NCBI RefSeq assembly: GCF_000819985.1 | Contig: NZ_CDBZ01000198.1 | Location: 928-64,927 of the forward strand | Length of the DNA: 64,000 nucleotides | Source: Aeromonas media | GTDB lineage: Bacteria > Pseudomonadota > Gammaproteobacteria > Enterobacterales > Aeromonadaceae | Reading direction: 5' to 3' | Part shown: positions 49,012 to 57,982 of the stretch, in pieces | Layout of the letters: every line of letters starts with the position of its first letter | Numbering within the stretch: position 1 is the first letter of the stretch | Notes under the pieces: generated by a model | The model's database searches: none | Seen by the model: the letters and a program-made list of their open reading frames with translations, nothing else | Told to the model about the DNA's origin: nothing | Translations under genes and position numbers: made by a program

Positions 49012-49893
49012 TCAGCCATTTCCCGGCTGGTCTGGGCAAGCCTTGGCAACCTGCCCGCCCTTGAAGAGGGGACGGGTCGGCAGCTTCATCAGGAACAGGG
49101 AGAGCAGGATCACCGCGATGCCGAGCCACTGGCGGCCGTCCAGGGTCTCTCCCACCAGCAGCACGCCGAAGGAGACAGCCACCATGGGGTTGGTGAGGGC
49201 CAGCATGCCCATCACCTCGGGACCGTGGCGCTTGAGCCCCCACAACCAGGCCCAGTAGGCCAGCGCCGTGTTGAGCAGAATAAGCCAGATGAGCCCGGGG
49301 GCACTCGCCAGCTGTGGCAGCGGCATGGGGCCCGCCAGCCACCAGGCGAGCGGGATCAGCATCAGGCCCCCGAGCAGCAGTTGCCAGGCGGTCAGCGCCA
49401 GCAGATCGCTCACCGGCCAGCGCTGCATCCAGCGGCTGGACTGGCCGATGAGCAGGGTGGCCAGCAGGGCGCACGCCACGCCGACGGGATCCAGGTTGGC
49501 GGAGGGATTGAGCAGCAGGAGCACACCCGCGAGCCCCATCAGGCCCAGCAGCAGCCACTTCAGGCTGGGTCGCTTGCCATCCTGCCACCAGGCGAGTCCC
49601 ATCAGGATCAGCGGCAGGGTGGCGCCCAGAGTGCCCGCCACCGCCCCCGGCAGGCGATAGGCCGCCACGAACAGCAGGGCAAAGAAGGCGGTGATGTTGC
49701 AAAACGCCAGCAGAAACTGCCGGTTCCAGGTGAGGGGTGGCCGGCGGGGATGGAGCAGCAACAGCAGTATACCGGCCGGCAGCGCCCGCCACACGGCCAC
49801 CCAGTAGGGGGAGTAGTCGGTCAGGTAGAGGCTGACGACGGCATAGGTACTGCCCCAGAGCAGGGGGGCGAGCAGGGCAATCAGCAGTGGCAT
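49012..49893 (-). CDS. EamA/DMT family exporter
   Basis: A 293-residue membrane protein with about ten helices in two EamA repeats (LLIALLAPLLWGSTYAVVSLYLTDYSPYW and VACALLATLLIGQSSRWMQRW). The family exports amino acids or metabolites; the substrate is unknown. It is divergent from a MarR-type gene with two palindromes between them, so MarR probably controls it. Confidence 0.9.
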   Translation of the reverse strand: MPLLIALLAPLLWGSTYAVVSLYLTDYSPYWVAVWRALPAGILLLLLHPRRPPLTWNRQFLLAFCNITAFFALLFVAAYRLPGAVAGTLGATLPLILMGLAWWQDGKRPSLKWLLLGLMGLAGVLLLLNPSANLDPVGVACALLATLLIGQSSRWMQRWPVSDLLALTAWQLLLGGLMLIPLAWWLAGPMPLPQLASAPGLIWLILLNTALAYWAWLWGLKRHGPEVMGMLALTNPMVAVSFGVLLVGETLDGRQWLGIAVILLSLFLMKLPTRPLFKGGQVAKACPDQPGNG

Positions 49894-49911
49894 GGTTGTC
49901 TCGCAATAAAG

Positions 49912-49929
49912 TATCTTTAAGTAAAGATA
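49912..49929. promoter_or_regulatory. MarR-type operator 1
   Basis: TATCTTTA-AG-TAAAGATA is a perfect 8-base inverted repeat, 19 bases before the EamA start. Confidence 0.65.
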
Positions 49930-49958
49930 AATTAGCCGCGAGTTAGTTTATTATCAAG

Positions 49959-49976
49959 TATCTTTTCGAAAAGATA
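49959..49976. promoter_or_regulatory. MarR-type operator 2
   Basis: TATCTTTTC-GAAAAGATA is a perfect 18-base palindrome, 11 bases before the MarR start. It shares the TATCTTT/AAAGATA arms with operator 1; the centres are 47 bases apart. Confidence 0.7.
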
Positions 49977-49987
49977 ATGGAGCCGGA

Positions 49988-50470
49988 ATGGATAGTGATC
50001 ATGTAGACCTGTTGCTGGCCCAGTGGGCGCGGCAGCGACCGGATCTCGACTGCTCCCCCATGGGGGTGCTGGGGCGGGTGGCGCGCATGGCGGCCATCGC
50101 CGGGCGCGAGGTGAGTGAAGAGCTCAAGGGGTGCGGCCTGCTGGGCTCGGACTTCGACATACTGGCAACCCTGCGCCGGGCCGGTGAGCCGCTGACCCCG
50201 ACCGCCCTCTACCAGTCCGCCATGTTGAGCTCGGGGGCCATGACGGCCCGGCTCGACAAGCTGGAGCAGCGTGGCCTGATAAGACGTGAAGCTTCCCCCG
50301 ATGACAGGCGAAGCCTCTTGGTCTGCCTGACGGAGCCGGGGCGGGAGCTGGTCGATCAGGCGGTGGAGCGCCACGTGGCGAACGAACGACGCCTGCTGGC
50401 CCCGCTGACGAACGAGGAGCAGGGGCAACTGGCTGCTCTGCTCAAGCGCTGGCTGCTGGAAAACGAATAG
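49988..50470 (+). CDS. MarR family regulator
   Basis: A 160-residue winged-helix protein. LLGSDFDILATLRRAGEPLTPTALYQSAMLSSGAMTARLDKLEQRGLIRREASPDDRRSLLVCLTEPG is the full MarR DNA-binding region with the wing. It probably represses itself and the divergent EamA exporter through the two palindromes. The inducing ligand is unknown. Confidence 0.93.
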   Translation: MDSDHVDLLLAQWARQRPDLDCSPMGVLGRVARMAAIAGREVSEELKGCGLLGSDFDILATLRRAGEPLTPTALYQSAMLSSGAMTARLDKLEQRGLIRREASPDDRRSLLVCLTEPGRELVDQAVERHVANERRLLAPLTNEEQGQLAALLKRWLLENE

Positions 50471-50471
50471 C

Positions 50472-50496
50472 AAAACGGGCCCGATGGGCCCGTTTT
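50472..50496. terminator. Bidirectional terminator
   Basis: AAAACGGGCCC-GAT-GGGCCCGTTTT is a perfect 11-base stem just after the MarR stop and 17 bases before the mltB stop. Confidence 0.88.
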
Positions 50497-50513
50497 CGTA
50501 GGGTGGGGCTGGC

Positions 50514-51599
50514 TCAGTAGCCGCCTCTGGCATCCCTGACCGCCAGACCCAGCTGCCACACCGCCATGGCGTAGTGGGTGCTGTGGTTGTAGCGGGTGAT
50601 GGCGTAGAAGTTCGGCAGGCCGTACCAGTACTGATAACCGGTGCCCACGTCCAGGCGCAGCAGGCTCGCCTCCTTGTGGTTGCCGAGCGACGCTGTGGGG
50701 GCCAGCCCTGCCCCGCGCAGGGTGGTGACCGGGTAGCGGGTCTGGAAGCCGTGCTCATAGCCGGGCAGCTGGCCTTGACCGCGTACCGCCACCGGTTGCC
50801 CCTTCTCCCAGCCATGGGCCTTGAAGTAGTTGGCCACGCTGCCGATGGCATCCACCGGATCCCACAGATTGGTGTGGCCATTGCCGTTGAAGTCCACCGC
50901 ATAGCTCTGGAAGCTCGACGGCATGAACTGGCCATAGCCCATGGCGCCGGCGTAGGAACCCTTGGGTTCGGTGGGATCCATGCCCTCATCCCGGGTCATC
51001 ACCAGGAAGGCCTCCAGCTCGCCGGTGAAGAAGGTTGCCCGGCGCGGATAGTCGAACGCCAGGGTCGCCAGGGCATCCAGGATGCGGGTCTTGCCCATCA
51101 CCCGGCCCCAGCGGGTCTCCACTCCTATGATGCCAACGATGATCTCGGGGGGCACCCCGTAGATCTGCTGCGCCCGATTGAGCTCGCTCTCGTACTCACG
51201 CCAGAAGCTGACGCCGTTTTGCACATTGTCCGGGGTGATGAACTTGGCGCGGTAGCGATTCCAGGCACCGGTCGGCCCTGTGGGCGGCGTGGTGGTGGGC
51301 GCCTGGGCGTCCATCAGCCGGATGATCCAGTCGTAGCGTTCGGCCTGGGCCAGCACCCTATGCAGCTCGGCGCCGTTGAAGCCGTGCTTGTCGACCATGC
51401 GCTGCACGAACTGATCCACGTTGCTGCGGTTGGCGAAGTCTCCCTTGCTGACCCCCTGCTGGTAGAAAGGTTTGCTCGGCGGCGTCTGATTGATGAAGGC
51501 GCTCCGGGGCTGCGGCTTGACCACGGGCTTGGGGGCCGGTGTGCTGCTGCAGCCATACAGCAGAGGGAACAGGGAGAGGGTGAAAAGAAGGCGACGCAT
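50514..51599 (-). CDS. mltB: Membrane-bound lytic murein transglycosylase B
   Basis: A 361-residue lipoprotein (MRRLLFTLSLFPLLYGC, lipid on Cys17) that cleaves peptidoglycan to anhydromuropeptides. The catalytic Glu is in IVGIIGVETRWGRVMGKTRILDAL; KGSYAGAMGYGQFMPSSFQSYAVDFNGNG is the next hallmark. Length equals E. coli MltB as I recall it. The ATG at 51599 was chosen because it gives the lipoprotein signal. Confidence 0.95.
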   Translation of the reverse strand: MRRLLFTLSLFPLLYGCSSTPAPKPVVKPQPRSAFINQTPPSKPFYQQGVSKGDFANRSNVDQFVQRMVDKHGFNGAELHRVLAQAERYDWIIRLMDAQAPTTTPPTGPTGAWNRYRAKFITPDNVQNGVSFWREYESELNRAQQIYGVPPEIIVGIIGVETRWGRVMGKTRILDALATLAFDYPRRATFFTGELEAFLVMTRDEGMDPTEPKGSYAGAMGYGQFMPSSFQSYAVDFNGNGHTNLWDPVDAIGSVANYFKAHGWEKGQPVAVRGQGQLPGYEHGFQTRYPVTTLRGAGLAPTASLGNHKEASLLRLDVGTGYQYWYGLPNFYAITRYNHSTHYAMAVWQLGLAVRDARGGY

Positions 51600-51727
51600 A
51601 TGGTTCTCGTGAGCCTGAAAAAGAGTGCCGTCATGGTAAAACATTGGCGTCCATGCGCAAGTGCTCAGTGCAGGGCCTGGGGGCCATATTCATCAGCCGC
51701 TGAATTCGCCGACAGGCCCCTCTCCTC

Positions 51728-52330
51728 TCAACGCAGGGTGTGGTAGCCGCTCCAGAGCCGGGTCAGGGTGGTGATGGCGCAGAGCAGGGCAAAGCCGTAG
51801 GCGAGCGGGGCGAAGGCGGCGGGCCAGAGGCACATCAGCACGAACAGGGCGATGGTCTCGCTCCCCTCGGTCAGGCCGCCCAGATAGTAGAGGGACTTGT
51901 GGTGGTAGACGGGGTTCTCGATGCCGCGCTTGCCCGCCATGACGGCAAAGGCCAGGAAGCTCGAGCCCGTGCCCATGAAGGCGAACAGCAGGGTGGCGGC
52001 GGGCAGGGCGTTGGCGGGGTCACCGAGGGCAAAGCCCAGCACCACGGCGGCATAGAAGATGAAGTCGAGGCTGATGTCGAGGAAGCCGCCGCAGTCGGTG
52101 ATCCCGGTCTGGCGCGCCACGGCCCCATCCAGGCCGTCTAGCAGCCGGTTGAACAGGATGGCGGCGAGGGCCCAGCCGTGCCAGCCCAGTGCCAGCAGCG
52201 GCAAGGCCAGCATGCCGACGGCAAAGCCGGTGAGGCTTATCTGGTTGGCGCTGATCCCGGCCCGACACAGGGGGGCGGCCAGCAGCTGGAGGGGGCGGCG
52301 AATGAGGGGGATCAGGTGGCGATCAAACAA
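51728..52330 (-). CDS. CDP-alcohol phosphatidyltransferase family protein, YnjF-like
   Basis: A 200-residue membrane enzyme. The full family motif is present: Asp65, Asp68-Gly69, Ala72-Arg73, Gly81, Asp85 and Asp89 (LLDGLDGAVARQ... GGFLDISLD). It would join a CDP-linked lipid to an alcohol. The alcohol is unknown. It is the last gene of the ynj-type operon and overlaps the ATP-binding gene by eight bases. E. coli ynjF lies at the end of the ynj cluster in the same way. Confidence 0.87.
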   Translation of the reverse strand: MFDRHLIPLIRRPLQLLAAPLCRAGISANQISLTGFAVGMLALPLLALGWHGWALAAILFNRLLDGLDGAVARQTGITDCGGFLDISLDFIFYAAVVLGFALGDPANALPAATLLFAFMGTGSSFLAFAVMAGKRGIENPVYHHKSLYYLGGLTEGSETIALFVLMCLWPAAFAPLAYGFALLCAITTLTRLWSGYHTLR

Positions 52331-52982
52331 AGTCGGAGTCCTCTTTGGTCAAGCAGGGAGTGGTGAGTGTCAGGACAGTCCCCGGGGCATCCTCCTCGTC
52401 GTGGGTAACCAGCAGGGCGGGCATGCCGAGCGTCTTGAGCCGCTCGAATACCAGGGTTCTGAAGGCCGCCCGTAGCGGCTTGTCCAGCCGGGAGAAAGGC
52501 TCGTCCAGCAGCAGGGCCTCTGGTTCTGCCAGCAGGGCCCGCAGCAGGCTGACACGTGCCTTCTGACCGCCGGAGAGCTGGCCCGGCAGCTTGTCCGCCT
52601 GCCCTGCCAACCCCACCTCTGCCAGCGCCTCGAGGGCGCAGGCCCGTCTCGCCGCCATCCCCCTGAGATGCGCCGGCATGCCGAACATCAGGTTCTCTGC
52701 CACCGTCAGATGGGCAAACAGCAGATCGTCCTGAAACAGCATGCCGATGCGCCGCGCCTGGGGCGCCAGGGGGGTGAGCAGCCGCTCGCCGAGCCGTATC
52801 TCCCCCGCCAGCCGGATAGGCCCAGGGGGCAGCACCCCCGCGAAGGCCGCCAGCAGGGAGCTCTTGCCGCAGCCGCTCGGGCCCATCAGGGTCAGCACCT
52901 CGCCGGGGGCCACCGTCAGGGGGGGCAGTGTCAGCATGGGGTGATCATCCAGGTAGAGGGTGAGCTCGGTGGTATGCAGCAT
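52323..52982 (-). CDS. ABC transporter ATP-binding protein, YnjD-like
   Basis: A 219-residue ATPase. Walker A is GPSGCGKSSL, the signature is LSGGQKARVSLLRAL, Walker B is ALLLDEPFSRLDK, and the switch His is in LLVTHDEEDAPG. It powers the YnjB/YnjC transporter. The ATG at 52982 is two bases after the permease stop. The longer open frame upstream is a shadow over the permease gene. Confidence 0.9.
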   Translation of the reverse strand: MLHTTELTLYLDDHPMLTLPPLTVAPGEVLTLMGPSGCGKSSLLAAFAGVLPPGPIRLAGEIRLGERLLTPLAPQARRIGMLFQDDLLFAHLTVAENLMFGMPAHLRGMAARRACALEALAEVGLAGQADKLPGQLSGGQKARVSLLRALLAEPEALLLDEPFSRLDKPLRAAFRTLVFERLKTLGMPALLVTHDEEDAPGTVLTLTTPCLTKEDSDFV

Positions 52983-52984
52983 GA

Positions 52985-54640
52985 TCAATGCCTCAGTGCG
53001 GGGTTGATACGGCGGGGCAGCCAGAGCACCAGGCCGTAGATGAAGAGTGGCAACAGCAGTTGCAGCAGGCCATAGAGGCCAGCCAGTCGCCGGTTGAGGC
53101 CGCTGCCTATGGCCACCGCCTCGGTGGTGATGGTGACCACGCGGCCCGCGCCAAACAGCAGGGTGGGCAGGTATTGGGCCAGGCTCACCGCCGCCCCGAC
53201 CCCGAAGGAGAACAGCAGCGGCCGCGCCAGCAGCGGCCCCTTCACCTGCCACCAGGCGCGCCAGGGGCTGGCTCCGAGGGAGAGTGCCGCCCGGGTGAGG
53301 CGATCGTCGAACTGGCGATAGGGGCCGTGCAGGCAGAGATAGACGTAAGGGAAGACAAACAGCAGCTGGCTCCAGAGCACCCAGCCCGGTCCTATGCCGT
53401 CGACGCCGCCAAGCCAGTCGATCTGCAGGCGCAACCCGAACAGCAGGCTGGCCTGGGGCAGCAGCAGCGGCAGGCAGATGAGCCAGAGCGGCCACTGGCT
53501 GTGGTGGGGGCGGCGGCCCTGCTGCGCCTCCAGGGCGAGCACCGCCAGCAGCAGCGAGAGGCCGGCGCAGAGCAGGGCCAGCCATAGGCTCTGCCACAGC
53601 AGGGGCCCCAGGGTGGGCAGCAACTCCAGCCAGTGGTGGCCGCTCCATTCGCTGGGCCAGAGCGCGGGGAAGGACCAGCGCCGGGCCAGGGACCAGAGCA
53701 GCAGGGAGGCCAGCACCAGCAGGTTGATGGCGAGCAGGACCCAGACCCCTGCCCGGGTGAGGCGCTCGGGCCAGGGCGAGGGGAGGCTGCGCCTGCCGTC
53801 CAGCCAACGGGCCTTGCCAAGCGTCCCGTGGCTCCACTCCAGCAGCCGCAGGGCGGCGAGCAGCAAGAGGTTGAGCGCCAGCAGCAGCAGGGCGCCGCTG
53901 GCGCTGGCCCCGCGCCACTGGAGGTCCGGGTCCTGATACCAGAGCCAGAGCCGCACCGCCAGGGGAGCTGGCGCATCGGGCCCCAGCAGCAGGGCGAGAT
54001 CCACTACCCCCAGGCCATAGGCCGCCACCGCATAGAGGGGCAGGCGCAGGGCGGGCCAGAGCGCGGGCAGCAGCAGGCGCCACCAGATCTGCGACCCGCT
54101 GAAGCCCATGGTTTGCCCAAGCCACTGCTGGCGGCTGACTCGGGCAGGGTCGAGGGCCGAGAGCGCCATCAGCAGCAGAAAGGGGGTCTCTTTCAAGATG
54201 AGCGCCAGGATGAGGCCGAGCCCCCAGGGATCTCTCAGGGTCTGCCAGTCGGGCGGCAAGTCAAAGCCGGTGAGGGCGGGGGAGATCAGGCGCAACAACC
54301 AGCCGGAGGGGGCGAGCAGGAAGGCCACGCCGATGGCGAAGGCGACGTGGGGCAGGGCCAGCAAGGGGGAGAGCAGGCGGCGCAGCCAGCGCATCCAGGG
54401 GCGCCCCTCCCCCCGGGCGAGCAGCAGGGCGGTGAAGAACAGGGCCCCCAGGGTGGAGGCCCCCGCCACCCAGAGGCTCAGGCCCATCGAGTGCCAGAGC
54501 CCAGGCTGGGCGAGCAGCAGGCTGACATGGCCTTTGGCCAGGCCTTCAAGCAGCAGGAGCAGCAGACCGCCGGCGACAGGCGCGGCCAGCGACAGGGCGC
54601 ACAGCAGGAGAAAGAGGAGGCGCCAGGGCCGGATGCTCAT
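52985..54640 (-). CDS. ABC transporter permease (fused), YnjC-like
   Basis: A 551-residue permease made of two fused binding-protein-dependent transport domains. Many Leu-rich helices are visible, and EAA-type loops occur near LGQTMGFSGSQIWWRLLLPALWPALRLP and LSLGASPWRAWWQVKGPLLARPLLFS. This matches YnjC. The imported solute is unknown. It starts three bases after the ynjB-like stop. Confidence 0.88.
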   Translation of the reverse strand: MSIRPWRLLFLLLCALSLAAPVAGGLLLLLLEGLAKGHVSLLLAQPGLWHSMGLSLWVAGASTLGALFFTALLLARGEGRPWMRWLRRLLSPLLALPHVAFAIGVAFLLAPSGWLLRLISPALTGFDLPPDWQTLRDPWGLGLILALILKETPFLLLMALSALDPARVSRQQWLGQTMGFSGSQIWWRLLLPALWPALRLPLYAVAAYGLGVVDLALLLGPDAPAPLAVRLWLWYQDPDLQWRGASASGALLLLALNLLLLAALRLLEWSHGTLGKARWLDGRRSLPSPWPERLTRAGVWVLLAINLLVLASLLLWSLARRWSFPALWPSEWSGHHWLELLPTLGPLLWQSLWLALLCAGLSLLLAVLALEAQQGRRPHHSQWPLWLICLPLLLPQASLLFGLRLQIDWLGGVDGIGPGWVLWSQLLFVFPYVYLCLHGPYRQFDDRLTRAALSLGASPWRAWWQVKGPLLARPLLFSFGVGAAVSLAQYLPTLLFGAGRVVTITTEAVAIGSGLNRRLAGLYGLLQLLLPLFIYGLVLWLPRRINPALRH

Positions 54641-54643
54641 GGT

Positions 54644-55810
54644 CTAGTGGCCGTAGCGTTCGGCCCAGGCCGCTTCCAGCCGGGTCTGCCAGCTGGGATG
54701 GGGTTCGGCCACCGCCTTGAAGCGCAGGGCCGGCTGACGGTTCCCCGGCAGGGCATCCTGGCGCAGCACGCTGGGGTCCCCCCAGAACGCGGGATCCACC
54801 TTGCGGGCCTGGGCGGTGGGGCTCAGCAGGAAGTTGGCCACCACCTTGGCACCGGCCCGGGCGCTGGCGTTGAAGGGGATGGCGAGGAAGTGGCTGTTGG
54901 TCAGGGCCCCCTTGGCCATGGCAACGGCCTTCACCGCAGGGGGCAGGGTGCCGTTTTGCACCGAACTCTGGGCCTCGCCCGGGTTGAAGCTGATGGCCAT
55001 GGCCAGCTCGCCGTCATCGAGCAACTGTTTGGTCTCGGCGGCGCTGGTGGGGAAGAGCTTGCCCTTGCGCCAGAGCACGGGGTGCAGCTGATCGAGCCAG
55101 CCCCAGAGCGGGGCCGTGAGGCGGGCAAAGTCGGCGTTGCTCGCCTCCCGATAGAGGGGCGCAGGATCGGCGGTCAGCTCCAGCAAGATCTGCTTGAGGA
55201 AGCTCGAGCCATGAAACTGGGGCGGCTTGGGGTAGGTGAAGCGGCCAGGGTTGGCCCTGGCCCAGGCGAGCAGCTCGGCCGCCGAGGTGGGCGGGGTGGC
55301 CACCTCGTCCCCATTGACCATCAGGTTGAGCTGGCCTATGCCCCAGGGGGCCTCTAGCCCGGCGACCGGCAGGGTGAAGTCCTCGTGCACCGGCAGCTTG
55401 GTGTCCACCAGTGCCATGTTCGGCAGATCCTGGGTGAAAGGGGCCCCCAGCAGCCCCTGCTCCTTGAGCGCCTTGAAGTTCTCGCCGTTGACCCAGAGCA
55501 GGTCGATGGGGCCGTCCGACGTCTTGCCCGCCTGCTTGCTGGCCAGCAACTGGCTGACGCTCTGGGCTATGTCATCCACCTTCACCTGCACCAGGGTGAC
55601 CCCGTATTGGCGCTCAATCTCCTGACCCGCCCATACCAGGTAGGCGTTGATCTCCGGGCTGCCGCCCCAGGCATTGAAGTAGACGCGCTGGCCCTTCGCC
55701 TCGGCGAGGGTCTGTTGCCAGGTCGTCTCGGCGGCGTGGAGCTGGGTCGTCAGCAGCAGGGCGGCGGTGAGCAGGGGGCGGAGCAGGGCGCGAACTCGGG
55801 TCTTGAACAT
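54644..55810 (-). CDS. ABC transporter substrate-binding protein, YnjB-like
   Basis: A 388-residue periplasmic binding protein with a signal peptide (ALLRPLLTAALLLTTQLHAAE). TWQQTLAEAKGQRVYFNAWGGSPEINAYLVWAGQEIERQYGVTL is the YnjB start; DLLWVNGENFKALKEQGLLGAPF follows. The family fold resembles thiamine- or polyamine-type binding proteins, but the ligand is not known. It is 18 bases after the flavin oxidoreductase gene. Confidence 0.88.
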   Translation of the reverse strand: MFKTRVRALLRPLLTAALLLTTQLHAAETTWQQTLAEAKGQRVYFNAWGGSPEINAYLVWAGQEIERQYGVTLVQVKVDDIAQSVSQLLASKQAGKTSDGPIDLLWVNGENFKALKEQGLLGAPFTQDLPNMALVDTKLPVHEDFTLPVAGLEAPWGIGQLNLMVNGDEVATPPTSAAELLAWARANPGRFTYPKPPQFHGSSFLKQILLELTADPAPLYREASNADFARLTAPLWGWLDQLHPVLWRKGKLFPTSAAETKQLLDDGELAMAISFNPGEAQSSVQNGTLPPAVKAVAMAKGALTNSHFLAIPFNASARAGAKVVANFLLSPTAQARKVDPAFWGDPSVLRQDALPGNRQPALRFKAVAEPHPSWQTRLEAAWAERYGH

Positions 55811-55828
55811 GGTGAGGGTCTCGTGGGC

Positions 55829-57982
55829 TCAGGCGCCGCGGCGCCAACTGTGATAACGGGCCAGCAGGGTCAACAGGCGGGTGGGCTGGTGGGCCCGCTT
55901 CCACTCACCCGCCACGTATTTGTTCCCCTCCATCAGGGTGGGATAGGCGTGGATGGTGCCCAGGATCTTGCCAAGCCCCAGGTGGTGGCGCATGGCGAGC
56001 ACAAATTCGGCGATCCGCTCGCCGGCGTGAGCGCCCACTATGGTGGCGCCAAGGATTTTATCCTTGCCCGGCACCGTCAGCACCTCGACAAAGCCGTGGC
56101 GCTCCCCGTCGGCGATGGCGCGATCCAGCTCGGCCAGATTGAAGCGGGTCGCCTCGAAGGGAATGCCTTGGGTCTCGGCCTCCTTGCGGTTGAGGCCGAC
56201 CCGGGCAATCTCGGGGCTGGTGTAGGTGGCCGCCGGGATCACCCTGTAGTCAGCCTTGAAGCGCCTGAACTGGCCAAAGAGGGCGTTGACGGCGGCATAC
56301 CAGGCCTGATGGGCTGCGAAGTGGGTGAACTGGTAAGGGCCAGCGACGTCTCCCACCGCCAGTATGCTGGGGTAGTTGGTGGCGAGGAAGCCATCGACTG
56401 CTATGGTGCCACGGGGGGCCAGCTCCACCCCCAGCTCTTCGAGCCCGAAGCCGCTCACGTTGGCGACCCGGCCCAGGGCAAGCAGCAGCTGATCCCCCTC
56501 AACCAGGTGCGTTTCCTCCCCCCGGCGCAGTTGCAGCCGGATAGGCAGCGTGCCCTCGGCCGCGGGCTCGTAGTCGGCACGTTCCGCCCGCCAGCCGGTG
56601 AGTAGCCGCACGCCGTCGCGGGTCATCTGTTCGGCCAGCGCCTCGGCGACCTCCCGCTCTTCCCGGGGCAGCAGCTGATCGGCGAGCTCCACCAGGGTGA
56701 CGGGAATGCCGAGCAGGGCAAGGCTCTGAGCCAGCTCGCAGCCGATGGGGCCGCCACCGAGCACCAGCAGGTGGCGGGGCGGTTCGCGTAGCTGCCAGAG
56801 GCTGTCCGAGGTGAGGTAGGGCACCTGCTCGAGACCCGGCAGCTTGGGCACCAGGGGCCTGGCCCCCGTGGCGATGACGATGTGGCGGCTGCTCAGGCGT
56901 CTGTCGTCCACCTCCAGCTCCCAGGGGGAGACGAGGCTGGCCCGGCCCTGGATGCACTCCACCCCCAGCTCCTGATAGCGTTCAACCGAGTCGTGGGGTT
57001 CGACCTCCCTGATCACCTCGGCCACCCGTGCCATCACGGCGGCAAAATCGGCCTGTGATTGGCTGGGGCTGAAGCCAAGCTCGCCGGCCTTGCGCTGTTC
57101 AACGGCGAAGCGGGCGCTTCGGATCAGCGCCTTGGAGGGAACGCAGCCGGTATTGAGGCAATCTCCCCCCATTTTGTGCTGCTCGATCAGCGCCACCCTG
57201 GCCTTGACCGCGGCGGCGATGTAGCTGGTGACCAGGCCCCCGGCACCGGCGCCCACCACCAGCAGGTTGTAGTCGAAGCGAGCCGGTTTGCGGTAGAGGC
57301 CGTGCAACCGGCGCAGGGCGAGCCTGCGTTGCAGCCAGCGCATCAGCCAGGTCATCAGGCCGAGCAGGGTCAGGGCCGCCACCAGACCGGGGGAGAGGAT
57401 CTTGCCCGTGCTGGTGAGGGTGGCGAGCTCGCTGCCCGCCAGCACATAGACGAAGGTGCCCGGCAGCATGCCGAGCTGGCTGACCCAGTAGTAGGTACTG
57501 ACTCTGATGGGAGTGAGCCCCATCAGCAGGTTGACCAGAAAGAAGGGGAAGAGGGGGATGAGGCGCAGGCTCAGCAGATAGAAGGCCCCATCCTTCGCCA
57601 TGCCGGCCTCAAAGGTGGCCAGCTTGTCCCCGAAGCGGCGGCTCACCCAGTCGCGCAACAGGAAGCGGGCGCTGAGAAAGGCCAGGGTGGCTCCCAGGGT
57701 GCTGGCAAAGGAGACCAGCAGCAGCCCCCAGCCGACGCCGAACAGGGCGCTGCCCCCCAGGGTCAACAGGGCGGCACCGGGCAGGGAGAGGGCGGTAGTG
57801 ATGACGTAGAGGAGCGTGAACAGCAGGGCCGCCTGGCCGAAGTGCGCCTGCACCCAGGCCGAGGCTTGCTCCTGGTGGGCCTGCAACCGGGAGAGGCTGA
57901 GGTAGGCATCGAGATCGAAGACGAAGAAGGCGCCGACCAGACTTCCCATCACCAGCAACAGCAGCAGGCGGCCCCGGCTCAT
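55829..57982 (-). CDS. TVP38/DedA-like membrane domain fused to FAD disulfide oxidoreductase
   Basis: A 717-residue fusion. Residues 1-225 are a TVP38/SNARE-associated membrane domain (TALSLPGAALLTLGGSALFGVGWGLLLVSFASTLGATLAFL, SLRLIPLFPFFLVNLLMGL). From about 235 a class I pyridine-nucleotide disulfide oxidoreductase follows: VVGAGAGGLVTSYIAA, MGGDCLNTGCVPSKALI with the redox CxxxxC, GGGPIGCELAQSLALLG for NAD(P)H, and a dimerisation domain ending HAYPTLMEG. It resembles mercuric-reductase-like enzymes but lacks a heavy-metal N-domain. The start overlaps the CMD gene by four bases. Confidence 0.88.
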   Translation of the reverse strand: MSRGRLLLLLVMGSLVGAFFVFDLDAYLSLSRLQAHQEQASAWVQAHFGQAALLFTLLYVITTALSLPGAALLTLGGSALFGVGWGLLLVSFASTLGATLAFLSARFLLRDWVSRRFGDKLATFEAGMAKDGAFYLLSLRLIPLFPFFLVNLLMGLTPIRVSTYYWVSQLGMLPGTFVYVLAGSELATLTSTGKILSPGLVAALTLLGLMTWLMRWLQRRLALRRLHGLYRKPARFDYNLLVVGAGAGGLVTSYIAAAVKARVALIEQHKMGGDCLNTGCVPSKALIRSARFAVEQRKAGELGFSPSQSQADFAAVMARVAEVIREVEPHDSVERYQELGVECIQGRASLVSPWELEVDDRRLSSRHIVIATGARPLVPKLPGLEQVPYLTSDSLWQLREPPRHLLVLGGGPIGCELAQSLALLGIPVTLVELADQLLPREEREVAEALAEQMTRDGVRLLTGWRAERADYEPAAEGTLPIRLQLRRGEETHLVEGDQLLLALGRVANVSGFGLEELGVELAPRGTIAVDGFLATNYPSILAVGDVAGPYQFTHFAAHQAWYAAVNALFGQFRRFKADYRVIPAATYTSPEIARVGLNRKEAETQGIPFEATRFNLAELDRAIADGERHGFVEVLTVPGKDKILGATIVGAHAGERIAEFVLAMRHHLGLGKILGTIHAYPTLMEGNKYVAGEWKRAHQPTRLLTLLARYHSWRRGA

